This document shows positions 47,088-53,051 of a stretch of DNA of 53,051 nt, in pieces; the first letter of the stretch is position 1; each line of letters opens with the position of its first letter. Source of the DNA: JBOGFC01 sp050742155 (GTDB lineage Bacteria > Actinomycetota > Acidimicrobiia > Spongiisociales > JALYHC01); contig JBOGFC010000090.1 of assembly GCA_050742155.1 (NCBI GenBank), positions 1 through 53,051 of the forward strand, read 5' to 3'. The notes under the pieces are model-generated. The model saw only the letters and a program-made list of their open reading frames with translations. It did no database searches and was not told where the DNA came from. Position numbers and translations under genes: made by a program.

Positions 47088-48448
47088 CTCTCTTCCCTCC
47101 TGGCGGGGAGCCGGAGCGGCAAGGCGACACGGAAGGTGGTCTCCCCGGGCTGGGAGCTGACGCGGATGTCGCCTCCATGTCGCGTGACCATCTTGTAGGT
47201 GGTGTTCAGGCCGATCCCGGTGCCCTGGCCTTGCGGCTTGGTGGTGAAGAAGGCGTCGAAGATGCGTCCCTGTATCTCGGGAGGGATGCCCGGCCCGTCA
47301 TCGATCACTTCGACCACCACCATGCCCTTCTCGCTGCGCGTGCGGAGGGTGAGCTTGCCGGCCTCTCCCATGGAGTCGAGGGCGTTGTCGATCAGGTTGG
47401 TCCACACCTGGTTGAGCTCGCTCCCGTACGCCTCGATGCGGGGCAGGTCGGGGTCGTAGTCGCGATTCACCTCCACGGTCCCCATCTTGTGACGCAGCAG
47501 GACCAGCGTGTTCTCGAGCCCGGCCTCCACGTCCACATCCTGCACCGGGGCCTGATCCAGATAGGCGTATCCCTTGACCGATCCCACCAACTCGGAGATG
47601 CGGGCCGCGGCCGTGCCCACCTCGTCGAGGAGGAGCTGGATCGAGCAGCTCAGTCCCAGCCATCGCACCACCTTGGCCCGCCGGTTTGGTTCCAGGCCTT
47701 CCGCCAGCCTCTCCAAGCTCTCGGGTTTCCATCCTTTGGCGACCAGCGCCGGAGCCAACTCCCAGGGCCCCTCGACCCCGACCTCCTCCAGCCAGGTACC
47801 CAGCGCTTCCTCCTGGTCGGAGCGTTGCAGCGGATCGGCGGGGGCCGAGCCGGGCGGCTCGGCGAATCCGGCGGCGAGGTCGGCCTCGCCCAGGCGGCTC
47901 CCCAGGTCCCGCCATGCCTGGAAGATCTCGACGAGCTGGGCCGCCGAGCGACGCACCGCGGCGGCCGGGTTGTTGAGCTCGTGGAGGAGCCCGGCCGTCA
48001 TGGTGCCCAGGGCGGCCATCTTGGCATCCTGGCGGCGGGCCGCCTCCGCTTCCCGCAGGCGGTCGGTGACCGTGTGCAGTATCGCCAGCACGTAGGCGGG
48101 GTCCTCCAGGAGCTCTTGGAAGGCGGCCCTTCCGATCTCGGCCACCCGGCTGTCGACCAGGGCCCGGGCCGAGGCGACCGCCGGCGCCTGGTCGAGGAGC
48201 GACATCTCGCCCAGGACTCCGCCCTGCTCGACCGTCCCCAGCACCACGCTCCGTTCGGCGGACCGCTGGCTCACCTCGAACTGCCCGCTGGTGACCACGT
48301 ACATGGCGTCGTTGGTGGCGCCCTCCTCGATCAGCATCTCCCCGGCCGGCACCCGGAAGCGGCGGGCGTCACCGCAGATCCGCTCCAGCTCCTCCTCCGG
48401 CAGCCCGGCGAAGTAAGGCAGTTGTCGGAGGAAGTCGGGGAAGTTCAT
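47084..48448 (-). CDS. Histidine kinase with N-terminal cyclic-nucleotide-binding domain
   Basis: A 454-residue soluble kinase. Residues 5-125 form a cNMP-binding domain (FAGLPEEELERICGDARRFRVPAGEMLIEEGATNDAMYVVTSGQFEVSQ, then GVLGEMSLLDQAPAVASARAL). The kinase has a His box AGLLHELNNPAAAVRRSAAQL, N box QVWTNLIDNALDSMG, IDDGPGIPPEIQGRIFDAFFTTKPQGQGTGIGLNTTYKMVTRHGG. The second Glu of the cNMP phosphate cassette is kept (GEMSLL), although the following Arg is not. Between a receiver-flavoprotein fusion upstream and a cyclase downstream, it is a likely cAMP-controlled kinase. ATG 48448; coupled to the next gene. Confidence 0.93.
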   Translation of the reverse strand: MNFPDFLRQLPYFAGLPEEELERICGDARRFRVPAGEMLIEEGATNDAMYVVTSGQFEVSQRSAERSVVLGTVEQGGVLGEMSLLDQAPAVASARALVDSRVAEIGRAAFQELLEDPAYVLAILHTVTDRLREAEAARRQDAKMAALGTMTAGLLHELNNPAAAVRRSAAQLVEIFQAWRDLGSRLGEADLAAGFAEPPGSAPADPLQRSDQEEALGTWLEEVGVEGPWELAPALVAKGWKPESLERLAEGLEPNRRAKVVRWLGLSCSIQLLLDEVGTAAARISELVGSVKGYAYLDQAPVQDVDVEAGLENTLVLLRHKMGTVEVNRDYDPDLPRIEAYGSELNQVWTNLIDNALDSMGEAGKLTLRTRSEKGMVVVEVIDDGPGIPPEIQGRIFDAFFTTKPQGQGTGIGLNTTYKMVTRHGGDIRVSSQPGETTFRVALPLRLPARREES

Positions 48449-48578
48449 TCTCTCGTACTCCCATGGTTGGCATGCCCGTCCCAACGCGCCGGCGCCCCCG
48501 GGGGCGAGGCGGTCGGGCTCTTCCGGCGGCGCCGACGCGCCGCCGAGCTGCCGACGCGGGGCCGCGGTCGACTGAGCG

Positions 48579-50231
48579 TCACAGGCCGGCCAGGTGCTCG
48601 TGGACGAAGCGAACCGCCATCGCCCCCTCTCCGGTGGCCGAGGCGATTCGCTTGGTCGACCCGGACCGCACGTCCCCGGCGGCGAAGACGCCGGGCACGC
48701 TGGTCTCCAGCGGGAAGGGGGCCCGCTCGAGCGGCCAGCCCTTGGGATGGGCGCCCAGCTCTGCCCCGGAGAGGATGAATCCCTGCGAGTCCCGTTCCAC
48801 CAGGTCGGACACCCAATCGGTCCGGGGCGCCTGGCCGATGAAGATGAACAGGGCCCTGCCCGGTACCGTCTCCTCCTCAGCGGTCTCCAGGTTCTCCAGC
48901 GTGAGGGCCTCTAGGCGGTCCGACCCCTTCACCTCCTTGATGCCGGTCTGGTAGCCGAGCTCGATGTTGTCGGTGCCCTCCAGGCCGTCGATGAGGTACT
49001 GGGACATGCTCTCCTTCAGGGAAGGGGTTCGCACCAGCACCGTCACGGTACGGGCGAACCCGGCCAGGTACATGGCCGCCTGCCCGGCCGAGTTGCCCCC
49101 TCCGACGATGAAGACGTCCTCGTCCCGATGGGTGTGCGCCTCGATGCGGGAGGCCCCGTAATAGACCCCGGCCCCGGTGAGATCCTCGACGCCGGGGACG
49201 TTGAGCTTGCGATAGGACACCCCGGTGGTGATGACCATCGCGTGACAGCTCACCTCGCTCCCGTTGCTCAGGGTGATCACCCGGTACGGGTCCTTGCGGT
49301 TCACACCGGCCGCCTCCAGGGGGACCAGGATCTCAGCCCCGAAGCGCTGCGCCTGGGTCACGGCCCGCCGCGCCAGGTCGGCGCCGCTCAGCCCCACCGG
49401 GAAGCCCAGGTAGTTCTCGATGCGGGCGCTCTGGCCGGCTTGGCCGCCCGGGGCCTCCCGCTCGATGAGGAGCGTCTTCAGGCCCTCCGAGGCGCCGTAG
49501 ACGGCGGCGGCCAGCCCGGCCGGGCCGGCTCCCACGATGATCAGGTCGTAGAAGGGCAGCTCGGCACGGGTGCGAAGGCCGATCCTGTCGGCCAGCTCCA
49601 TGGTGCTCGGCTGTACCAGGTGGGAGCCGTCGGGGAGGATGACCACCGGGAGGCGGGCGGCGCCGGCCTCGGCGAGCTCCACCAGCCGGCGGGCCTCCTC
49701 GTCGGTCTCGATGTCCAGGGACTGGTAGGGGACCTGGTTGCGGGCCAGGAACTCCTTCACCTCGTGTGAGGGGCGGGACCAGCGGTTCCCCACCACCCGG
49801 ATGCCCTCGAAGGGAGGCCGATAGGTGGCCAGCCAGTCATCCAGCAGGTCGTCGAGGATGGGGTAGAGGCGCTCCTCAGGGGGATCCCAGGGCTTGAGGA
49901 TGTAATAGTCGAGCTGCGCCTTGTTGATGGCCCCGATGGCCGCCTCGGTGTCTGCGTAGGCGGTGAGCAGGGAGCGCTTCGCCTCCGGGTACAGATCCAT
50001 GACCCGCTCGAGGAGCTCGACTCCGGTCATCTCCGGCATCCGCTGGTCCACCAGGAAGAGCGCCACCGAGTCGTTGCGCAGCTTGAGATCCTGAGCCACC
50101 TGGAGGGCCTCCCGGCCCGAATCGGCCCCCACCACCTGGAAGTCCTTGCCGTAGTGTTTGCGGAGGTCGCGCTGCACGGCACCCAGCACAGCTCGGTCGT
50201 CGTCCACCGCCAGGATCACCGGCTTGGCCAC
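48579..50231 (-). CDS. Receiver domain fused to thioredoxin-reductase-like flavoprotein
   Basis: A 550-residue fusion. Residues 1-130 are a response-regulator receiver with Asp62 as phosphoacceptor (LFLVDQRMPEMTG), LLTAYAD and the Lys in YILKPWD. Residues about 140-225 are a glutaredoxin-like domain in which CPYC is replaced (NRWSRPSHEVKEFLARNQVPYQ). From about 230 on there is a TrxR fold: IIVGAGPAGLAAAVYGASEG (FAD), VFIVGGGNSAGQAAMYLAG (NADPH) and GVFAAGDVRSGSTKRIASATGEG. The catalytic CxxC is replaced in GAGVYYGASRIEAHT. It should bind FAD and NAD(P)H but cannot be a dithiol reductase. GTG start. Likely partner of the adjacent cNMP-binding kinase. Confidence 0.9.
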   Translation of the reverse strand: MAKPVILAVDDDRAVLGAVQRDLRKHYGKDFQVVGADSGREALQVAQDLKLRNDSVALFLVDQRMPEMTGVELLERVMDLYPEAKRSLLTAYADTEAAIGAINKAQLDYYILKPWDPPEERLYPILDDLLDDWLATYRPPFEGIRVVGNRWSRPSHEVKEFLARNQVPYQSLDIETDEEARRLVELAEAGAARLPVVILPDGSHLVQPSTMELADRIGLRTRAELPFYDLIIVGAGPAGLAAAVYGASEGLKTLLIEREAPGGQAGQSARIENYLGFPVGLSGADLARRAVTQAQRFGAEILVPLEAAGVNRKDPYRVITLSNGSEVSCHAMVITTGVSYRKLNVPGVEDLTGAGVYYGASRIEAHTHRDEDVFIVGGGNSAGQAAMYLAGFARTVTVLVRTPSLKESMSQYLIDGLEGTDNIELGYQTGIKEVKGSDRLEALTLENLETAEEETVPGRALFIFIGQAPRTDWVSDLVERDSQGFILSGAELGAHPKGWPLERAPFPLETSVPGVFAAGDVRSGSTKRIASATGEGAMAVRFVHEHLAGL

Positions 50232-50261
50232 GCAGCCTCTCTCTTCCGCTCCGGCCTCACC

Positions 50262-51536
50262 CTAGCGATCGGGAGATGGGGCTCCTCGAGGCATGGCCGA
50301 GATCGCTTCCAGCGCGGAGGTCTTGCGGCCCACCAGCAGGTAGGGCCTCATTTCCCCCTTTCCCTTCACCTCGATCGGCCCGCGCGATTCGAACTGGTAG
50401 CCATCCTCGAGACGTTCACGAGTCCGAGGGGTCACTTGGACCTGCCCGGGCAGGCCTTGCGACTCCATGCGGCTGGCGGTGTTGACCGTGTCTCCCCAAA
50501 GGTCGTAGCTGAACTTCATCTTCCCGATGACCCCTGCCACGACCGGGCCGGAGTCGATGCCGATCCGCAGCTGCAGGTTGCCGGTGGCGGCTACCTCCTG
50601 CATGGCGAGGGCCATCTCGGCGATCGCCTCGGCATGGTCCTCCCGGGGAGTGGGCACGCCGGCCACCACCATGTAGGCGTCGCCGATGGTCTTGATCTTC
50701 TCCAGGCCCCAACGCTCGGCCAGCCCGTCGAAGGCCGAGAAGATCTCGTCGAGCATCGCCACGACTTCCTCGGGAGACCGCAGTTCCGACATTGGGGTGA
50801 AGCCGGCGATGTCGGCGAAGAGCACCGTCACCTCGTCGAAACGATCGGCGATGACCTCCTCCCCATCCTTGAGGCGCTGGGCGATGGGCTGAGGCAGGAC
50901 GTTGAGCAAAAGACGCTCCGACGTGGCCTGCTCTCGCTCCAGGGCCGCCCTGGCCTGGTGCAGCCCCCGCATGAAGTACTGGAGGAGCAGGTAGGTAAGG
51001 GCTGCCAAGGCCGAGATGTTGAGCACGAAGAACGTGAGCACCATGGCGGTTGGCACGTCCGGACCGGGAACCAGCGGGTCGAGGAGGCCCGCCACGACGA
51101 CGATCGCCACGAAGGCCACGAACCAGGGGATCCCCTGCCGGGTGCCGGCCAGTACGAGAGCGCCCACTGGAGCCACGAACGACCACATGACCATGGCACT
51201 CGACTGCACGAACCCACCCAGGCTCAACTGAAACAGGAACGGGAGCAGCAGCATCAAGAAGAGGTGGACCGACCTGAACAGGGGGTAGCGCTTGGTGCGG
51301 ATGAAGACGATCAGGCTGAAGAACGAGAGGATGCTGTAGCCGAGGGGGACCGAGGCAGGCAATCGGTAGCCGAGGAGCCCGAAGGCGAGGCCCCAGACCA
51401 GTCCCAGGACGATCGTGGCGGCAACCGAGAGGATGAAGGTGGCCTTGCGGAGCCGCTCGTCCTCCGAGTCGGAGGGCACCGTGCAGGCGGCCGAAAGCTG
51501 GGCGATTGCTCCAGGTATCCGGTCGGTCCAGGTCAT
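50262..51536 (-). CDS. Membrane adenylate cyclase, class III
   Basis: A 424-residue cyclase. Five or six membrane helices lie in residues 33-190, then a coiled linker (QARAALEREQATSERLLLNVLPQPIAQRLKDGEEVIAD, the typical cyclase-transducer-like segment) and the catalytic domain. Key residues are all present: metal Asp242 (LFADIAGFT) and Asp286 (TIGDAYMV), the purine-selecting Lys282 and Asp349 (EKIKTIGD, LWGDTVN), and the transition-state Asn352 and Arg356 (TVNTASRM). The Lys/Asp pair marks ATP as substrate, so it makes cAMP. First gene of the signalling operon, followed 30 nt on by the receiver fusion. Confidence 0.94.
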   Translation of the reverse strand: MTWTDRIPGAIAQLSAACTVPSDSEDERLRKATFILSVAATIVLGLVWGLAFGLLGYRLPASVPLGYSILSFFSLIVFIRTKRYPLFRSVHLFLMLLLPFLFQLSLGGFVQSSAMVMWSFVAPVGALVLAGTRQGIPWFVAFVAIVVVAGLLDPLVPGPDVPTAMVLTFFVLNISALAALTYLLLQYFMRGLHQARAALEREQATSERLLLNVLPQPIAQRLKDGEEVIADRFDEVTVLFADIAGFTPMSELRSPEEVVAMLDEIFSAFDGLAERWGLEKIKTIGDAYMVVAGVPTPREDHAEAIAEMALAMQEVAATGNLQLRIGIDSGPVVAGVIGKMKFSYDLWGDTVNTASRMESQGLPGQVQVTPRTRERLEDGYQFESRGPIEVKGKGEMRPYLLVGRKTSALEAISAMPRGAPSPDR

Positions 51537-51640
51537 CTTCCCAGATGCTAGAGGCGGAACTCCTGGCGGGAGCCGACCGTTCAGGGCCGTTCCATGCTGA
51601 CTGGGTTCCCGTGGGCCCAACCGCAACCAGCCGGCGCTTC

Positions 51641-52147
51641 CTAGGTGGGGGCGGTCGGGTCCTCTGCCGACTCCGCCCAGACAAGCTCGACTGGGCCGTC
51701 GGAGAAGTCTGCCATGAGGCGAAGACGCCCATCCAGGGCGGCCAGGTAGCGCAGCAGGGTGGAGAGGCGCCAGTCTCGCCGCCGTTCCAGCTTGGAGAGA
51801 TCGGACTGGGAGATGCCGATCCGTTCCGCCAGGTCCGTCTGGGTGAAGCCCCGCCGGCGGCGGAGATCGGAGAGCCCGAGCTGCTCGGGCTGTGCCGAGG
51901 GGGCCTCGAGGCCGGCCCGGCACCGTTCGATGAAGGAACGCCACAACGGCGAGGTGCCGTACATGGGGAAGGCGTCGATCAGCCGGGCCACCTGCTCGGC
52001 GACCCGCCCGTGCGGCCGGCGGGCGATGGCGGTGGCGATCGGTCGCCAGTCCTCCAGATCGCCTCGATCGAGCAGGTCGACGAGGGCGGCGGCCGGCAGG
52101 TCTTCGGGTACTAGGTCGGCCGGATAGGCGAGGTGACGGTGGATCAC
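51641..52147 (-). CDS. XRE-family helix-turn-helix protein, partner of the AbiEii-like gene
   Basis: A 168-residue protein with a C-terminal Cro/CI helix-turn-helix (LSDLRRRRGFTQTDLAERIGISQSDLSKLERRRDWRLSTLLRYLAALDG) and an all-helical N-terminal half (LVPEDLPAAALVDLLDRGDLEDWRPIATAIARRPHGRVAEQVARLIDAFP). GTG start at 52147 overlapping the stop of the upstream gene (GTGA), so the two are co-translated. Probably the antitoxin/repressor of the pair, acting at the palindrome upstream of the first gene. Confidence 0.8.
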   Translation of the reverse strand: MIHRHLAYPADLVPEDLPAAALVDLLDRGDLEDWRPIATAIARRPHGRVAEQVARLIDAFPMYGTSPLWRSFIERCRAGLEAPSAQPEQLGLSDLRRRRGFTQTDLAERIGISQSDLSKLERRRDWRLSTLLRYLAALDGRLRLMADFSDGPVELVWAESAEDPTAPT

Positions 52148-52827
52148 AGCTCGATCACTCCTTCCAGGACCCGGACCGCCACCCGACGGCAGGCGGCGGC
52201 CACCGCCTCCCATGCTTGCCAGCGGGGGTCAAGCTTCCGGTAGAAGCGGAGGTCGACCTCAGAGAGGTCGCCGGGGCGGGGTTCGGCGAGCTGCTTGGCG
52301 ACCTGGGTGGCCACCCGTCGCCCTCCCGGGCCGATCTGGTCGGCGTAGTACGCGTCGAGGGAGAGCACCACCGCCGCCGCGCCGTCTTCTCCCATGCGGT
52401 CGGCGAGGGCGACGAAGTCGAGATAATCACGGGTGGCGTTGCGGATCAGGCACAGCCAGGCCTTGATGCGGGCGATCTCTTGCAGCGTGGGCACCCGGAG
52501 GGTCCTATTGCCCACCCGGGCCTCCTCCACTTCGAGGGGCCGCCGCCTGATCAGGTTACGGACGCCGGTCTCGACCCCGTCCAAGCGGCCCAGCACCATC
52601 ACCGGGCGTCTGACCCGGGCGGTCACCCACCCGTCGGTCTCTTCGAGAGCAGCCAAGACCTCATCGAACCGTGACCTAAAGTCGGCGACCACATGGTCGT
52701 CGTCGAACGAAACCCGATGGCCGGCGTGGTGGGCGGCGGCCGATCCCCCCACCAACACTGCGTCCGGGACCAACTCCTGGAGACGAGCGGCGGCGGCGAG
52801 CACCTGGTCGAAGTCGGGCGGTTCCAT
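52144..52827 (-). CDS. AbiEii/MNT-like nucleotidyltransferase, putative toxin
   Basis: A 227-residue protein with a nucleotidyltransferase-like start: DAVLVGGSAAAHHAGHRVSFDDDHVVADF, matching the GG[SG]-x(n)-RxSxDxD core of AbiEii/AbiGii toxins. IPTLQEI-type sequence (RVPTLQEIARIKAWLCLIRNATRDYLDFVALADRMG) is also usual in that family, where the Lys and Asp are conserved. The C-terminal half is helical. AbiE systems act in phage defence as type IV toxin-antitoxin pairs; assigning this pair to them is inference. Start ATG 52827 lies one base from a 22-bp palindrome. Confidence 0.75.
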   Translation of the reverse strand: MEPPDFDQVLAAAARLQELVPDAVLVGGSAAAHHAGHRVSFDDDHVVADFRSRFDEVLAALEETDGWVTARVRRPVMVLGRLDGVETGVRNLIRRRPLEVEEARVGNRTLRVPTLQEIARIKAWLCLIRNATRDYLDFVALADRMGEDGAAAVVLSLDAYYADQIGPGGRRVATQVAKQLAEPRPGDLSEVDLRFYRKLDPRWQAWEAVAAACRRVAVRVLEGVIEL

Positions 52828-52828
52828 G

Positions 52829-52850
52829 ACTAGTGAGTCTACTCACTAGT
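52829..52850. promoter_or_regulatory. 22-bp palindromic operator of the AbiEii-like/XRE operon
   Basis: ACTAGTGAGT-CT-ACTCACTAGT: perfect 10-bp arms around two bases, one base upstream of the ATG. On the minus strand TAGACT spans its centre and could be the -10 box, placing the transcription start a few bases before the ATG. Binding here would block the promoter fully. Confidence 0.75.
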
Positions 52851-53051
52851 GTCTGGGAAGCAAGGAGCGGTCCGAGTAACGAGGTGGAGCACCTGCCGGG
52901 AGCCGGCCGGCTCGAGGGTCCAGGCATCTAGTGCCCCGTCACGCAACGTTTGCCGCGTCCAGGGCGGCCAGGACCGCCGTCGGCTGCGTCCTCGTCCTCA
53001 ACGCACCACCGGTGCGCCTTCGTCCTGCGTCCTTGCCGACGACGCTCCTGA
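52851..53051. other. Right edge of window, no confident gene
   Basis: No supported gene. On the minus strand a frame is open from the window edge to a TGA at 52939-52941 (ends ...TAVLAALDAANVA) with high third-position GC, which could be the 3' end of a gene starting outside the window; the evidence is weak. Confidence 0.25.

Noticed and set aside
1..53051. CRISPR arrays, IS elements, tRNA or rRNA genes
   Set aside because: No regularly spaced repeats, no transposase motifs with terminal repeats, and no cloverleaf or rRNA signatures were found by reading both strands.

Overview
The window is about 53 kb of GC-rich DNA with dense, frequently overlapping genes, many GTG starts and 4-nt GTGA/ATGA couplings. 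It looks like an actinobacterial chromosome segment. Supporting genes are an AdnAB-type helicase-nuclease pair, an InhA-type enoyl reductase with Tyr158/Lys165 spacing, a DHA2-type MFS exporter, class III cyclases, and the rsmD-coaD-coiled-coil string. A deep-branching class such as Acidimicrobiia is plausible, but this is an inference. I saw no rRNA, tRNA, IS element, phage gene or CRISPR array.

Layout. 1-7.7 kb: the 3' end of an SRPBCC-domain gene, a divergent YchF-family GTPase, a GH15 glycosidase behind nhaA, a wrecked Kef-type antiporter/UspA gene, a 29-residue Lys-rich histone-tail-like peptide with its own terminator, a FlgM-like small protein, a small membrane exporter, dtd, and a DsbA-fold protein. 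7.7-16.1 kb: DNA-end processing (adnA, adnB, a stand-alone RecB-family nuclease) and a glutamate dehydrogenase. 16.1-30.1 kb: a sugar/polyol catabolic island. It has an RbsABC-type ABC importer, a GntR/UTRA regulator with a palindromic operator in a divergent promoter, dehydrogenases, a phosphotriesterase-family hydrolase, a FGGY kinase, an archaeal-type cupin phosphoglucose isomerase, a KDPG-type aldolase and a cupin. 30.3-44.4 kb: queuosine salvage, acyl-CoA synthetase, enoyl reductase, a sensor kinase, ddl, a RAM-domain protein, a variant cold-shock protein, mazEF, rpmB, recG, rsmD, coaD and an MFS exporter. 44.4-51.5 kb: a signalling operon (membrane adenylate cyclase, receiver/TrxR-like fusion, cyclic-nucleotide-binding histidine kinase, cyclase-ATPase-TPR protein). 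51.6-52.8 kb: an AbiEii-like nucleotidyltransferase with an XRE partner behind a 22-bp palindrome.

The most interesting noncoding signal is a pair of co-linear promoter-plus-leader elements at about 16.16-16.38 kb and 29.86-30.08 kb. Both have two CGCGAAA boxes 20 nt apart, a TTGACS-N17-TARGGT promoter and a terminal hairpin whose loop is nearly identical (19 of 22 nt). They bracket the catabolic island as direct repeats. The left copy leads into the phosphotriesterase gene. The right copy has no gene behind it and may be a free ncRNA. I could not match the element to any RNA family I know.

How the genes work together: the island reads as one pathway in which the importer supplies a sugar-like substrate that dehydrogenases oxidise, a lactonase-like hydrolase opens, a kinase phosphorylates and an aldolase splits. 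The substrate is not identifiable from sequence. In the signalling operon, cAMP from the cyclases could be sensed by the cNMP-binding kinase and passed to the receiver domain fused to a flavoprotein. That circuit is inferred from domain content and gene order.
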